Positions 56,790 through 64,000 of a stretch of DNA of 64,000 nucleotides are shown piece by piece. Source of the DNA: Nocardia coubleae NBRC 108252 (lineage in GTDB: Bacteria; Actinomycetota; Actinomycetes; Mycobacteriales; Mycobacteriaceae); NCBI RefSeq assembly GCF_001612805.1, contig NZ_BDBD01000011.1:744001-808000 (forward strand). Direction: 5' to 3'. Position 1 is the first letter of the stretch, and every line of letters starts with the position of its first letter. Position numbers and translations under genes: made by a program. Below the pieces are notes generated by a model that had not been told where the DNA came from, searched no databases, and saw nothing but the letters and a program-made list of their open reading frames with translations.

Positions 56790-57816
56790 GGAACTCGTCG
56801 ATCGCCGGCCAGGTGATCTGCGCGGCGGTCGCACTGGCGAGCAATCCCAGGTGACCGCCGCGTACCTCGACGAATTCCGCCTCGGCGTTCGGCAGCACGT
56901 CCAGGCCGCGGCGCACCGAGGAGGCCGGTACTACCGCGTCGCCGCGGCTGCCGAGCAGCAGCACGGGGCAGGTGACCTTGGCCAGTTCGATCACCAGATC
57001 CGAGCGCAGCCGGATGTAGCCCTCGGCGAGTTCGTTGCGCAGCACCAGGCTGCGGTGGATCTGCCAGTAGGAACGCCCCGGGTATCCGGGCATCGAGGCC
57101 ATGAACCGCTCGGTCGCCTCGAACCGAGCCAGCGCCTCGGTGTCCAGCGCGTTGCGGATCAGGTAGGCGGGCTTGGTGATCTCGCGGTCCAGTGCCTGCA
57201 ACCGGAAGCCGAGACGCACGAATTCCTGCGGGATACCACCCATGATCCGGGTGGCCAGGGCCATCTCCTTGCCACCGGTGATCTTGGCGGCCAGGCGCAT
57301 CGGCGCCAGCAGTGGGGTGCGACGCTGGTCGATGGGGGCCGCGAGCGCGGTGATGGACGCGATCGGCAGGCCGGCGTCGGCGGCGGCGGTGAGCAGGGCG
57401 AACACCCCGCCCAGCGACCAGCCGATGAGGTCGACCGGCCGGTCGTGTTCGGCGGCGACCCGCGCGATGGCCTCGGGCAGGATGTCGTCGATCCAGTCCT
57501 CGAGGCCGAGATTCCGGTCGGCGTAACCGAATTGGCCGTAATCGATCACGTACGGCTGTCGCCCCTGCTCGATCAGGTGGCGGACCAGGCTCTGACCGGG
57601 ACGCAGATCGAAGCACGCCGGAGTCACCGCCAGCGGCGGCACTAGCAGCACCGGATTTCCCCCGGCGTGGCCGGTGGCCTCGTACCGCTTCAGATGGCGG
57701 TGCGGTCGCTCGTACACCGTGGTCGACGGGGTGGGCTCGCCGGATTCGAGCCCACCGCCGAACGAGACGGCCCACACATTCCGTACCGCGCGCGGTACAT
57801 CGGTCACAATCCCCAC
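56779..57816 (-). CDS. Alpha/beta hydrolase related to PHA synthases, with a serine nucleophile
   Basis: The 345-residue alpha/beta hydrolase has a fold region like class III PHA synthase PhaC (PVLLVPPLAVTPACFDLRPG, VIDYGQFGYADRNLGLEDWI), the nucleophile elbow GWSLGG (S134), an Asp in LLGSRGDAVVP and a His in GGHLGLL. PHA synthases use Cys at the elbow, so with Ser this is more likely an esterase or thioesterase. GTG 57816 is supported by AAGGGG 6 bases upstream. A CTTAC-N6-GTAAG repeat lies 53 bases upstream. Confidence 0.8.
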   Translation of the reverse strand: MGIVTDVPRAVRNVWAVSFGGGLESGEPTPSTTVYERPHRHLKRYEATGHAGGNPVLLVPPLAVTPACFDLRPGQSLVRHLIEQGRQPYVIDYGQFGYADRNLGLEDWIDDILPEAIARVAAEHDRPVDLIGWSLGGVFALLTAAADAGLPIASITALAAPIDQRRTPLLAPMRLAAKITGGKEMALATRIMGGIPQEFVRLGFRLQALDREITKPAYLIRNALDTEALARFEATERFMASMPGYPGRSYWQIHRSLVLRNELAEGYIRLRSDLVIELAKVTCPVLLLGSRGDAVVPASSVRRGLDVLPNAEAEFVEVRGGHLGLLASATAAQITWPAIDEFLSR

Positions 57817-57868
57817 CGATAACCCCTTATCTCACCGGCTGCCGTCGGCAGTCCCTACGGGCCAGTAT

Positions 57869-57884
57869 CTTACCAGTGAGTAAG
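57869..57884. promoter_or_regulatory. Short inverted repeat upstream of the PhaC-like hydrolase
   Basis: CTTAC (57869-57873) and GTAAG (57880-57884) form a 16-base palindrome of TetR-operator size between the hydrolase start (57816) and the lipase stop (57897). Confidence 0.4.
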
Positions 57885-57896
57885 TTGAGGGTTCGC

Positions 57897-59225
57897 TCAG
57901 GCGGCGCGCTGGTCCCGCTTCGCCGGGTTCGCGAGCTCGCGACCGGTCACCGACTTGGTGATCGGGCGCGCGAACAGGACGCGCACCACGGCCCTGGCCA
58001 GGTCGGCGAGACCGTGGCGGCCCGCGGGCAGACCGAGCACACTGAGCACGGTCCTGGTCTGCGAGGGTGTCACCGGCAGCCCGGCGAAGCGGTCGGCCAG
58101 CCAGTTCAGGCTCAGCGGGGCCGAGCCTGCCAGCAGGCTCAGGTGCTCGCTGAGCCGGTCACGCAGGTAGGTCACGTGCGCGCCGTTGGCCCGGTAGCGC
58201 TGCACGAGCGCGTCGATGTCGTCGACCGCGATGATCTGGTCGTGCACCGCTTGGGTCACCAGCAGCGGCGCCGCGGGCGCCCGGTCGCCGAGGGTGAGGT
58301 CGGCGAACATCTCGAGCATCGCTTCGAGGGCGAGCAGTTCGGTCATCGGCGCACCGGAGTGCCGGTCGACGCTGTACCTGGCCAGCCGCAGCACCGCACC
58401 CACCGTCGTCGACTCCGCCGCCTTGTCGAGCACCGCACGGCCCTCGTCGGAGAAATGGGTGTCGACCAGTTCGGCGAACGCCGGATACACCCGGCGCAGC
58501 GCCGCGACCACCAGGGTCGGCAAACCCGCGTGCAGGCCGCCGTTGAGCCGGTGGAAGGTGGAGACGAGGTCACCGACCGGTGAGCCGAGCACCGCACCGG
58601 CGATATCGAGCTCGGGCGCGTAGGTCGGCGCCATCTCGGCGGCCCACGCCGAGGCGAGGCCGCCTCCCGAGTAGCCCCACAAGCCCACCTGGGCGTCGGG
58701 CGCGAGGCCGCCCGGTTCGAAGGCCAGGGCCGCGCGGATACCGTCGAGGGCGCGGTAGCCCGGTTCGCGTGGCGCACCCCACGCGCCGAGCATGCCCTCG
58801 TGATCGGGCACCGACACCGCCCAGCCTCGGGACAACGCGTCGGCGAAGAGCAGCAGTTCGATGTGGGCACAGGTGCCGATCGCCCGCGAGCCGCGGCGCA
58901 GCGAGTAGGACGGGAAGGCGCGCGGCGCGATGGCGTCGATCGCGCACTGGAACGACACGAGTGGCGCACCCTCGGCGACACCGTCGGCCGGGGCGATCAC
59001 CGTGGTGACGGCGGCCTCGGGTACGCCGTTGAGATCGTTGCTGCGATACAGCAGCTGCCAGGCCCGGGCCCGCAGGGGAATCAGCCCGAACGCCGCCAAT
59101 TCCACCGGGCGCCAGCGCAACAGCGTGCCCGGCGCCGATCTGTCGAATCCGTCGCGTGGCACATAGAACGGATCGGCGTCGGGCAGCAGCACCTCGCTGG
59201 GAGCCGCCCAGCTCTCCGGGATCAC
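57897..59225 (-). CDS. LIP-family (secretory-lipase type) triacylglycerol lipase
   Basis: The 442-residue alpha/beta hydrolase is of the LIP family (PF03583-like): PADGVAEGAPLVSFQ, SVPDHEGMLGAWGAPREPG, nucleophile elbow GLWGYSGGGLAS and VTQAVHDQIIAVDD for the Asp. Many members are exported, but no convincing signal peptide is seen at the GTG 59225 start (MIPESWAAPSEVL), so it may be intracellular or membrane-bound, as in several Nocardia relatives. Its start overlaps the stop of the diiron-protein gene (GTGA). Confidence 0.82.
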   Translation of the reverse strand: MIPESWAAPSEVLLPDADPFYVPRDGFDRSAPGTLLRWRPVELAAFGLIPLRARAWQLLYRSNDLNGVPEAAVTTVIAPADGVAEGAPLVSFQCAIDAIAPRAFPSYSLRRGSRAIGTCAHIELLLFADALSRGWAVSVPDHEGMLGAWGAPREPGYRALDGIRAALAFEPGGLAPDAQVGLWGYSGGGLASAWAAEMAPTYAPELDIAGAVLGSPVGDLVSTFHRLNGGLHAGLPTLVVAALRRVYPAFAELVDTHFSDEGRAVLDKAAESTTVGAVLRLARYSVDRHSGAPMTELLALEAMLEMFADLTLGDRAPAAPLLVTQAVHDQIIAVDDIDALVQRYRANGAHVTYLRDRLSEHLSLLAGSAPLSLNWLADRFAGLPVTPSQTRTVLSVLGLPAGRHGLADLARAVVRVLFARPITKSVTGRELANPAKRDQRAA

Positions 59226-60184
59226 GCGGTGGCCCGGCGGGCCGGTTCGCTGCGGTAGCGCGAGACGGGGCCGTCGATGCCAAGCGCCCGCCAGACCAGC
59301 TTGGCGACGGGGTTCATCAGGCCGATGTCGGTGGCCAGGGCGCGCACGTCGGTGAACACATCACGCTTGGTGTGCCGGGATTCGGTGCTACCCCAGTACG
59401 CCTCGCGCATCACCTCGCGCGGAATGTGGAACTTGTCCACGAATTCCTTCGGCGGGGTGGCGATCATCGACAGCATCACCCGCATCACGACGGGGAACAG
59501 CACCGAGAGCAGCGACCGGGTGGCCGGGTGCATCGCGGGCACGTTCTTGCGCAGATACTCGTGCGCGAAGGAGATGTGGCGGGCTTCCTCCGCGACATGG
59601 ATCTGCATCACCCGGTGCACCATCGGATGCAGGTCGAAACCGCCGCGCAGCAACGACTTCTGCAGGTGATCGATCGGCTCCTCGCCGCCGAGCACCAGGG
59701 TGAAGAACAACTCGGGAAAATACTTCACCGCGGGCCAGATGACCATCGTCAGCTTGCGGTCGATCGGGCCCATGCCGATCACATCGCGGTAGCCGATGCG
59801 GTTGATCATCTCCTGGAACATCATCGTGTGGTTGCACTCTTCGGCAGCCTCGTGCGTGACGTACCGGAATTCCGGATCACCGTTGGGCACCGAGATCAGG
59901 TACTGCATCAGACCACGGATGAGTAGTTGCTCGAAGTCGATACCGACTTTGGCGATGCCCGCCTGCCGCCACATACCCATGGCGATCTGGCGTTCCACGG
60001 GCTGGGCCCGGTACCAGGGGTGGCGACCCAACGGGTCCTCGGTGGGCATGATCCAGCGGGGGTCGTCGGAATGCACCGCCATTTCCGGTGCGTCCCAGTC
60101 GATGTCGACATAGGGGTCGAAGTGTTTACTCACCGATCCCTCGGACAAGCCCTGCAGAATATCGTGGTAAGTGGACAACGTCAT
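59222..60184 (-). CDS. AurF-like diiron oxygenase
   Basis: The 320-residue helical protein carries diiron ligands with the spacing of AurF: E116-x-x-H119 in EECNHTMMFQEM and H196-x3-E200-x2-H203 in IHVAEEARHISF. Earlier (E85 in DFEQLL) and middle (LGGEE, 165-169) glutamates complete the set. AurF N-oxygenates p-aminobenzoate; related proteins in lipid-degrading actinomycetes have unknown substrates. AGGAG precedes ATG 60184. It is co-transcribed with the lipase and preceded by two palindromes. Confidence 0.82.
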   Translation of the reverse strand: MTLSTYHDILQGLSEGSVSKHFDPYVDIDWDAPEMAVHSDDPRWIMPTEDPLGRHPWYRAQPVERQIAMGMWRQAGIAKVGIDFEQLLIRGLMQYLISVPNGDPEFRYVTHEAAEECNHTMMFQEMINRIGYRDVIGMGPIDRKLTMVIWPAVKYFPELFFTLVLGGEEPIDHLQKSLLRGGFDLHPMVHRVMQIHVAEEARHISFAHEYLRKNVPAMHPATRSLLSVLFPVVMRVMLSMIATPPKEFVDKFHIPREVMREAYWGSTESRHTKRDVFTDVRALATDIGLMNPVAKLVWRALGIDGPVSRYRSEPARRATA

Positions 60185-60201
60185 CGGTGTCTCCTAGCGG
60201 T

Positions 60202-60256
60202 GGTTCCACTGTTCAGTTTAGTGGTACCGGCGGTTCCATTCAAGTGTAGATGGAAC
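60202..60256. promoter_or_regulatory. Two palindromic operators upstream of the diiron/lipase operon
   Basis: O1 is GGTTCCACT (60202-60210) facing AGTGGTACC (60220-60228), with one mismatch. O2 is GTTCCAT (60233-60239) facing ATGGAAC (60250-60256). Both share GTTCCA and lie 18 to 72 bases before ATG 60184, as expected for a TetR-type repressor covering the promoter. No regulator gene is next to them. Confidence 0.55.
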
Positions 60257-60329
60257 TTCGTGTCACATATATCTTGGCACGCCGTCACCGGATGCGGAAT
60301 AGGGACGAATCACTTTCGGTACCAACACT

Positions 60330-60359
60330 TTCCGACCGCGAAATACGCACTGATAAGGT
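60330..60359 (+). promoter_or_regulatory. Candidate promoter of the second conservon
   Basis: TTCCGA (60330-60335) and TAAGGT (60354-60359) are 18 bases apart, ~145 bases before ATG 60505. The rest of the 320-base gap 60185-60504 contains the two operators at its left and no convincing gene. Confidence 0.3.
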
Positions 60360-60504
60360 GTGTGCGGATTCGCCGGAAGCGCAGCACAGCGGGACGGGGA
60401 CAGGCCGCACTCGCACGGTTGCACCACCGGCAACAGTCTCGCCGGAGGGACCGGCGAGGTTCCGGCCACCAGGCTCTTCGGCCGGTGAGACGACAAAGGA
60501 ACCG

Positions 60505-61899
60505 ATGACCCCGACAATCGCGGTGTTCTTGTTCGGTATCGCAACATTGGTGTTGCTCGGCGCTGTCGCGGTGGCTCTGGTCGCGCTGCGCAACGAGCGT
60601 CACGTCCGCGCGCGGCTGTCCTCGGCCGAACGCGAGCTCTACGCGCACGACGAGGCGATGACGCGCCTGATCGAGGCGACCCTGCCGAGGATCACCGAAG
60701 CGATCCGCCGCCACGACGAACCCGACGTCACCGCCGAGGTCCCCGCCCAGCTGCGGGACTCGCCGTTCGCGCACAAGATCGCCCGGATCGCGGCCGAGCA
60801 CGCCGACGATCTCGCCCTGGTGCGCGAGGAAACCCGCCTGGCCGTGGAACACGAGGCGCAGGAGCGCGCCGACGACCGGGTGGAGGCCGTCCGCGCGGAG
60901 ACCCGCGCGCAGGTCGCCGCCGAAGCCCGTGCCGCGACGGGCAACGCGGTGCGCGCCTTCGGCACCACCGTGGTGAGCCTGGGCGCCGACGTGGGCCAGG
61001 TGGTCAGCAACGCGTTGCGCGAGAACCGCAACGACGAGGTGTACGGCACCCTGAGCCGCATCGACCACACCGTGCAGCAGATGATCCGGCAGGCGCAGTC
61101 GTATGTGCTCGTCTCCGGCGGCCTGCCCGGCAGGCGCTGGCCGCAACAGACCGTCGACGACGTGGTGGCGGGCGCGACCAGCCGGGTACGCGATTACCTG
61201 CGGGTGCGGGCGGGACATTGCGACCGGGTGGTCATCAGCCGCGCCGTCGAGCCGCTGGTGCACACCGTGGCCACCTTGCTCGACAACGCCCTGCGCTACT
61301 CGCCGCCTTCGTCGTTCGTCGACGTCGCCTTCCAGCAGGGACACCACGGCGTCACCCTGATCATCGACGACGCGGGCGTGCGGATGAGCCAGGAACAGAT
61401 GGAGGAGGCGCGCCAGATCCTGTCGGGCGAGCGCGTGATCGATATCAACGCGCTCGGGCCGTCACCGAAGATCGGCTTTCCCGGTGTGGCGGCGCTGGCC
61501 CGCCGCTACGGCTTCGCGGCCTATGTCGACGGTCCCAATGTCTACGGCGGCACCCGCGCGATGGTCTTCATCCCCTCCGCGCTGCTCGTCGACAAGTCCG
61601 ACGCCCGCTCGAACGAGCTCGAGCAGGCCGATGTTCCGCCGGAACCCGTTGTGCGCGAGGATGTTTCCGAGCCACGGGAAGTCGAGGCGGTGGCTGTCGC
61701 GGCCCCACCCGAACACACGGCACCCGACACGACCCCCGGCGGTTTACCCAAACGCACGCGACGAGTCGTTGCCCCCGCCACCGGCGGTGCCACGGGCGCG
61801 GAATCGCCCGGCAGACCGGAACTGGTCACCGCCTGGCACAGCGGATCCCGGCACGGCCGCGCCGCGGCCGAACGTTCCATCGACGGACAGGACAGCTGA
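60505..61899 (+). CDS. cvnA: Conservon kinase-like membrane protein, second copy (CvnA type)
   Basis: The 464-residue protein has an N-terminal transmembrane helix (~4-27), a charged helical region, and a HATPase domain (TVATLLDNALRYSPPSSF, DDAGVRMSQEQM, GFPGVAALARRYG). The tail is basic and Pro-rich, ending PGRPELVTAWHSGSRHG. Long stretches match the copy at 10195-11583 almost residue for residue. ATG 60505 has AAAGGA upstream and puts the transmembrane helix at the N-terminus. It is coupled to the roadblock gene by TGATG. Confidence 0.9.
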   Translation: MTPTIAVFLFGIATLVLLGAVAVALVALRNERHVRARLSSAERELYAHDEAMTRLIEATLPRITEAIRRHDEPDVTAEVPAQLRDSPFAHKIARIAAEHADDLALVREETRLAVEHEAQERADDRVEAVRAETRAQVAAEARAATGNAVRAFGTTVVSLGADVGQVVSNALRENRNDEVYGTLSRIDHTVQQMIRQAQSYVLVSGGLPGRRWPQQTVDDVVAGATSRVRDYLRVRAGHCDRVVISRAVEPLVHTVATLLDNALRYSPPSSFVDVAFQQGHHGVTLIIDDAGVRMSQEQMEEARQILSGERVIDINALGPSPKIGFPGVAALARRYGFAAYVDGPNVYGGTRAMVFIPSALLVDKSDARSNELEQADVPPEPVVREDVSEPREVEAVAVAAPPEHTAPDTTPGGLPKRTRRVVAPATGGATGAESPGRPELVTAWHSGSRHGRAAAERSIDGQDS

Positions 61900-62330
61900 T
61901 GAGCACTTCCCTCACCGACAGCACCAACCGCCTGGCTTGGCTGTTGGACGATCTGGAGCTCGACGGCGTGCGGTTCGCGGTCCTCTTATCCGATGACGGT
62001 CTACGGGTGGCCCACTCGCCCGGTATCAGCAAGGACGAGGCCGAGCGGTTCGCCGCCGCGGCCTCCGGGTTGCGTTCGCTCGGCAAGGCGCTCGGCGAGT
62101 TCTGCGGCGGTTTCGCGAATACGGTGCGCCAGAACATGACCGAGTACGACGAGGGGATGATCCTGATCACCGCCGCCGGGGCGGGCACCCTGCTCGGTGT
62201 CGCGACGACGACGGATGTCGATCTCGGACTCGTCGCGCACCGGATGAACGATCTGGCCGAACGGGTCGGCCGCGAGCTGGGTGCCGCGCCCCGGCGTGAC
62301 GAGTTCCGTCGAGCGGAGACGTCGCTGTGA
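61899..62330 (+). CDS. cvnB: Conservon roadblock/LC7 protein, second copy (CvnB type)
   Basis: The 143-residue protein has FAVLLSDDGLRVAHSPG, ERFAAAASGLRSLGKALGEF and QNMTEYDEGMILITAAG, a near copy of the product at 9807-10217. The expected next genes, DUF742 and the Ras-like GTPase, are absent: the P450 gene starts inside its stop (GTGA). Its GTPase partner, if any, must be encoded elsewhere, for example at 8880-9482. Confidence 0.92.
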   Translation: MSTSLTDSTNRLAWLLDDLELDGVRFAVLLSDDGLRVAHSPGISKDEAERFAAAASGLRSLGKALGEFCGGFANTVRQNMTEYDEGMILITAAGAGTLLGVATTTDVDLGLVAHRMNDLAERVGRELGAAPRRDEFRRAETSL

Positions 62331-63574
62331 CACTCGAGACCTCCTTCGGCCCCACCCCGGTCTCCCCCGATTCGAACAGCGGGCAGGCCAGAGTGGCGTT
62401 GTACTCGGAGGAGTTCGCGGCCGACCCGCAGAGCACCTACCGCGAGATGCGGCGCCGTTTCGGCTCGCTGGTCCCGGTCGATCTGGTGCCCGGCGTGCCC
62501 GCCACCCTGGTGATCGGCTATCGCACCGCCGTCCAGATCCTCAACGATCCCGACCACTTCCCCGCCGATGCGCGCATGTGGGAACGCACCGTGCCCGAGG
62601 ACTGCCCGGTGCTGCCGATGATGTGCTACCGCCCCAACGCTCTGCGCACCGCAGGGGCCGAGCACGCCCGCTACCGGCAGGCCACCGTCGCCAGCCTGGC
62701 CGGGGTCGACCTGTACCGGTTGCAGCGCACCGTCGAGCAGTTCGCGATTCCCTTGATCAACACGTTCTGTGCCGACGGCAGTGCGGAACTGCTGAGTCAG
62801 TACGCCTTCCCGCTCGCCTTCGCGGCTCTGAACTCGATGCTCGGCGTCCCCGAGGACATCGGCGCCCGAGCGGCCGCGGGTATGGCGGCAATCTTCGAGG
62901 GCGGCGCGAGCGCGGCGCAGGGCGGTCAGATGCTCGAGGACGCGCTGTACGAACAGATCCGGCACAAACAGCTCGAGCCCGGTGACGATGTCACCACCCG
63001 CCTGGTGCAGCACCCGGCCCGGCTCAACGACGAGGAGCTGATGAACCAGCTGCTCACCATGTACGGCGCGGGTATCGAACCGATGTTGAACCTGATCCTC
63101 AACACGGTGCGGCTGATCCTCACCGATCAGCGCTTCGCGGGCAGCATCCTCGGCGGCAGCCTGTCGACGCGCGACGCGCTCGACGAGGTGCTCTACACCG
63201 ATCCGCCGATGGCGAACCACTGCATCACCTATCCGCGTCAGCCGATCCTGGTCGAGGGCGTGTGGCTGCCCGCGCATCAGCCGGTGCTCATCAGCATGGC
63301 GGCCTGCAACACCGATCCGGCCATCGGCACGGGTGAGTTCCTCGACAACCGCGCCCACCTGGCCTGGAGCACCGGCCCGCACGGCTGCCCCGCCAAATCA
63401 CCCGCCTATCTGATCGTCCAGGAGGCCATCGATCAACTGCTCGACGCTCTGCCCGAGATGAAGCTCGCGGTGCCCGAGTCGGAGCTGACGTGGCGTCCGG
63501 GTCCCTTCCACCGGGCGCTGACGGCGCTGCCTGTCACATTCCCGGAGACCGCGCCGATGCCGATCCTGAACTGA
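62327..63574 (+). CDS. Conservon cytochrome P450 without ExxR, second copy (CYP157-like)
   Basis: This 415-residue paralogue of the P450 at 7672-8883 has heme Cys354 in STGPHGC, E287-V-L-Y290 in place of ExxR, and I-helix GAGIEP at 247-252 without a threonine. Conserved blocks include MWERTVPEDCPVLPMM, ALRTAGAEHARYRQA and RHPA/HPARLNDEELMNQLL-type segments. An N-terminal extension of ~12 residues relative to the first copy accounts for the size difference. GTG 62327 is coupled to the roadblock gene. Confidence 0.88.
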   Translation: MTLETSFGPTPVSPDSNSGQARVALYSEEFAADPQSTYREMRRRFGSLVPVDLVPGVPATLVIGYRTAVQILNDPDHFPADARMWERTVPEDCPVLPMMCYRPNALRTAGAEHARYRQATVASLAGVDLYRLQRTVEQFAIPLINTFCADGSAELLSQYAFPLAFAALNSMLGVPEDIGARAAAGMAAIFEGGASAAQGGQMLEDALYEQIRHKQLEPGDDVTTRLVQHPARLNDEELMNQLLTMYGAGIEPMLNLILNTVRLILTDQRFAGSILGGSLSTRDALDEVLYTDPPMANHCITYPRQPILVEGVWLPAHQPVLISMAACNTDPAIGTGEFLDNRAHLAWSTGPHGCPAKSPAYLIVQEAIDQLLDALPEMKLAVPESELTWRPGPFHRALTALPVTFPETAPMPILN

Positions 63575-63777
63575 CGCGTCGTCGGACGAGAAAATCTCCA
63601 GTGATGAATGTAGACATTTTGCGAGAGCAGTTGTACAGTCGCTGATGTACGCGAGCTTCGACATAACCGGCAGTCACAGGAGGTGGTGGTCACTGAGCAG
63701 TCACTTACCAGTCCCGCGTCCCGGAGAGTGTCGGGGTGCGGAGTGAATGTGAAGTCAATCCCTCGTTTGTAGATCCC

Positions 63778-63804
63778 AGGCCCGGCGCCCAGCGCGCCGG
63801 GCCT
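63778..63804. terminator. Hairpin before the MerR gene (terminator or leader structure)
   Basis: A perfect 11-base-pair inverted repeat (63778-63788 with 63794-63804, 5-base loop) lies 200 bases after the P450 stop and 24 bases before the MerR start. Its position fits either a terminator of the conservon or a structure in the MerR leader. The remaining gap 63575-63777 shows no gene-like frame. Confidence 0.45.
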
Positions 63805-63827
63805 GCCAGCGTTGACCGAGAGGTGCA

Positions 63828-64000
63828 GTGCAGCAGGTGAACACCAACGACGGCATCAGTGCCGCCGACCGACTCGAAGACGACGACTACCCCGCGTACA
63901 GCATGGGTCGCGCCGCCGAAATCCTCGGCGTCACCCAGGCGTTCCTGCGCGCCCTCGACGCCGCCGAACTGCTGACTCCGCAGCGTTCCGCGGGCGGCCA
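63828..64000 (+). CDS. MerR-family regulator, N-terminal part (runs off the window)
   Basis: The first ~57 codons encode an acidic lead and then the winged-helix start YSMGRAAEILGVTQAFLRALDAAEL followed by LTPQRSAGG, typical of the MerR group with a C-terminal regulatory coil. GAGAGG precedes the GTG at 63828; an in-frame GTG three codons later (63837) is the alternative. The 3' end is beyond the window, so ligand and targets cannot be judged. Confidence 0.8.
   Translation, partial: MQQVNTNDGISAADRLEDDDYPAYSMGRAAEILGVTQAFLRALDAAELLTPQRSAGG

Noticed and set aside
57875..57898. A TAAGTT followed by TTCGCTC, resembling the 19-base motif
   Set aside because: Only the first six bases and a few later ones agree; spacing and the ATTCTC block do not match, so it was not counted as an eighth site.

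Overview
The window is high-GC DNA densely packed with genes and looks like a chromosome segment of a mycolic-acid actinomycete, most likely Nocardia or a close relative (Nocardiaceae). The reasons are a complete mce lipid-importer operon, two conservon-type signalling clusters, a tandem-domain TetR regulator like mycobacterial Mce3R, many fatty-acid enzymes, and frequent GTG starts with 1-4 base stop/start overlaps. I saw no rRNA, tRNA, CRISPR array, insertion sequence or prophage.

Layout. 1-7.6 kb: end of an amino-acid permease, a fused SRPBCC/acyl-CoA synthetase, a ClpC-type unfoldase, a small secreted protein, and a chitin-active LPMO whose chitin-binding module is cut off by an in-frame amber codon. 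7.6-11.6 kb: a complete conservon (kinase-like protein, roadblock, DUF742, Ras-like GTPase, P450) on the minus strand. 11.8-14.9 kb: an Rv0910-like SRPBCC protein, a DapA-like lyase with a divergent LysR regulator, and a GntR regulator. 14.9-21.2 kb: one tightly overlapping operon for a BMP-type ABC importer plus an ornithine-cyclodeaminase-like enzyme and a nucleoside deaminase. 21.2-30.3 kb: an MHS transporter, an ECF42-type sigma factor with its DGPF partner, a crotonase, a membrane protein, a methyltransferase, and a TetR/metal-dependent-hydrolase pair. 30.3-38 kb: three DUF2236 (MpaB/Lcp family) oxygenases, an acyl-CoA ligase, a PucR regulator, a broken DJ-1 gene and a thiolase. 38.1-49 kb: the mce operon (two small membrane proteins, YrbEA/B, MceA-F, an Mce-associated protein) followed by the tandem TetR. 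49-60.2 kb: a CoA-disulfide-reductase-like flavoprotein, acyl-CoA dehydrogenase, aldehyde dehydrogenase, nitronate monooxygenase, crotonase, acyl-CoA ligase, two lipase-like hydrolases and an AurF-like diiron protein. 60.5-63.6 kb: a second, incomplete conservon. The window ends inside a MerR regulator.

The most striking signal is a 19-base asymmetric motif, consensus TAWGTTAMYNNNNATTCTC, present seven times in exactly three intergenic regions (31.4, 37.9 and 53.3 kb). These regions flank the acyl-CoA ligase, DUF2236 oxygenases, thiolase, mce operon, aldehyde and acyl-CoA dehydrogenases, and the nitronate monooxygenase/crotonase/ligase operon. A single-chain regulator with two different TetR domains, like the one encoded just after the mce operon, is the kind of protein expected to read an asymmetric site. 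I infer a Mce3R-like regulon that joins uptake of a lipid or isoprenoid, oxygenase attack, aldehyde oxidation, CoA activation and beta-oxidation. The substrate cannot be read from the sequence.
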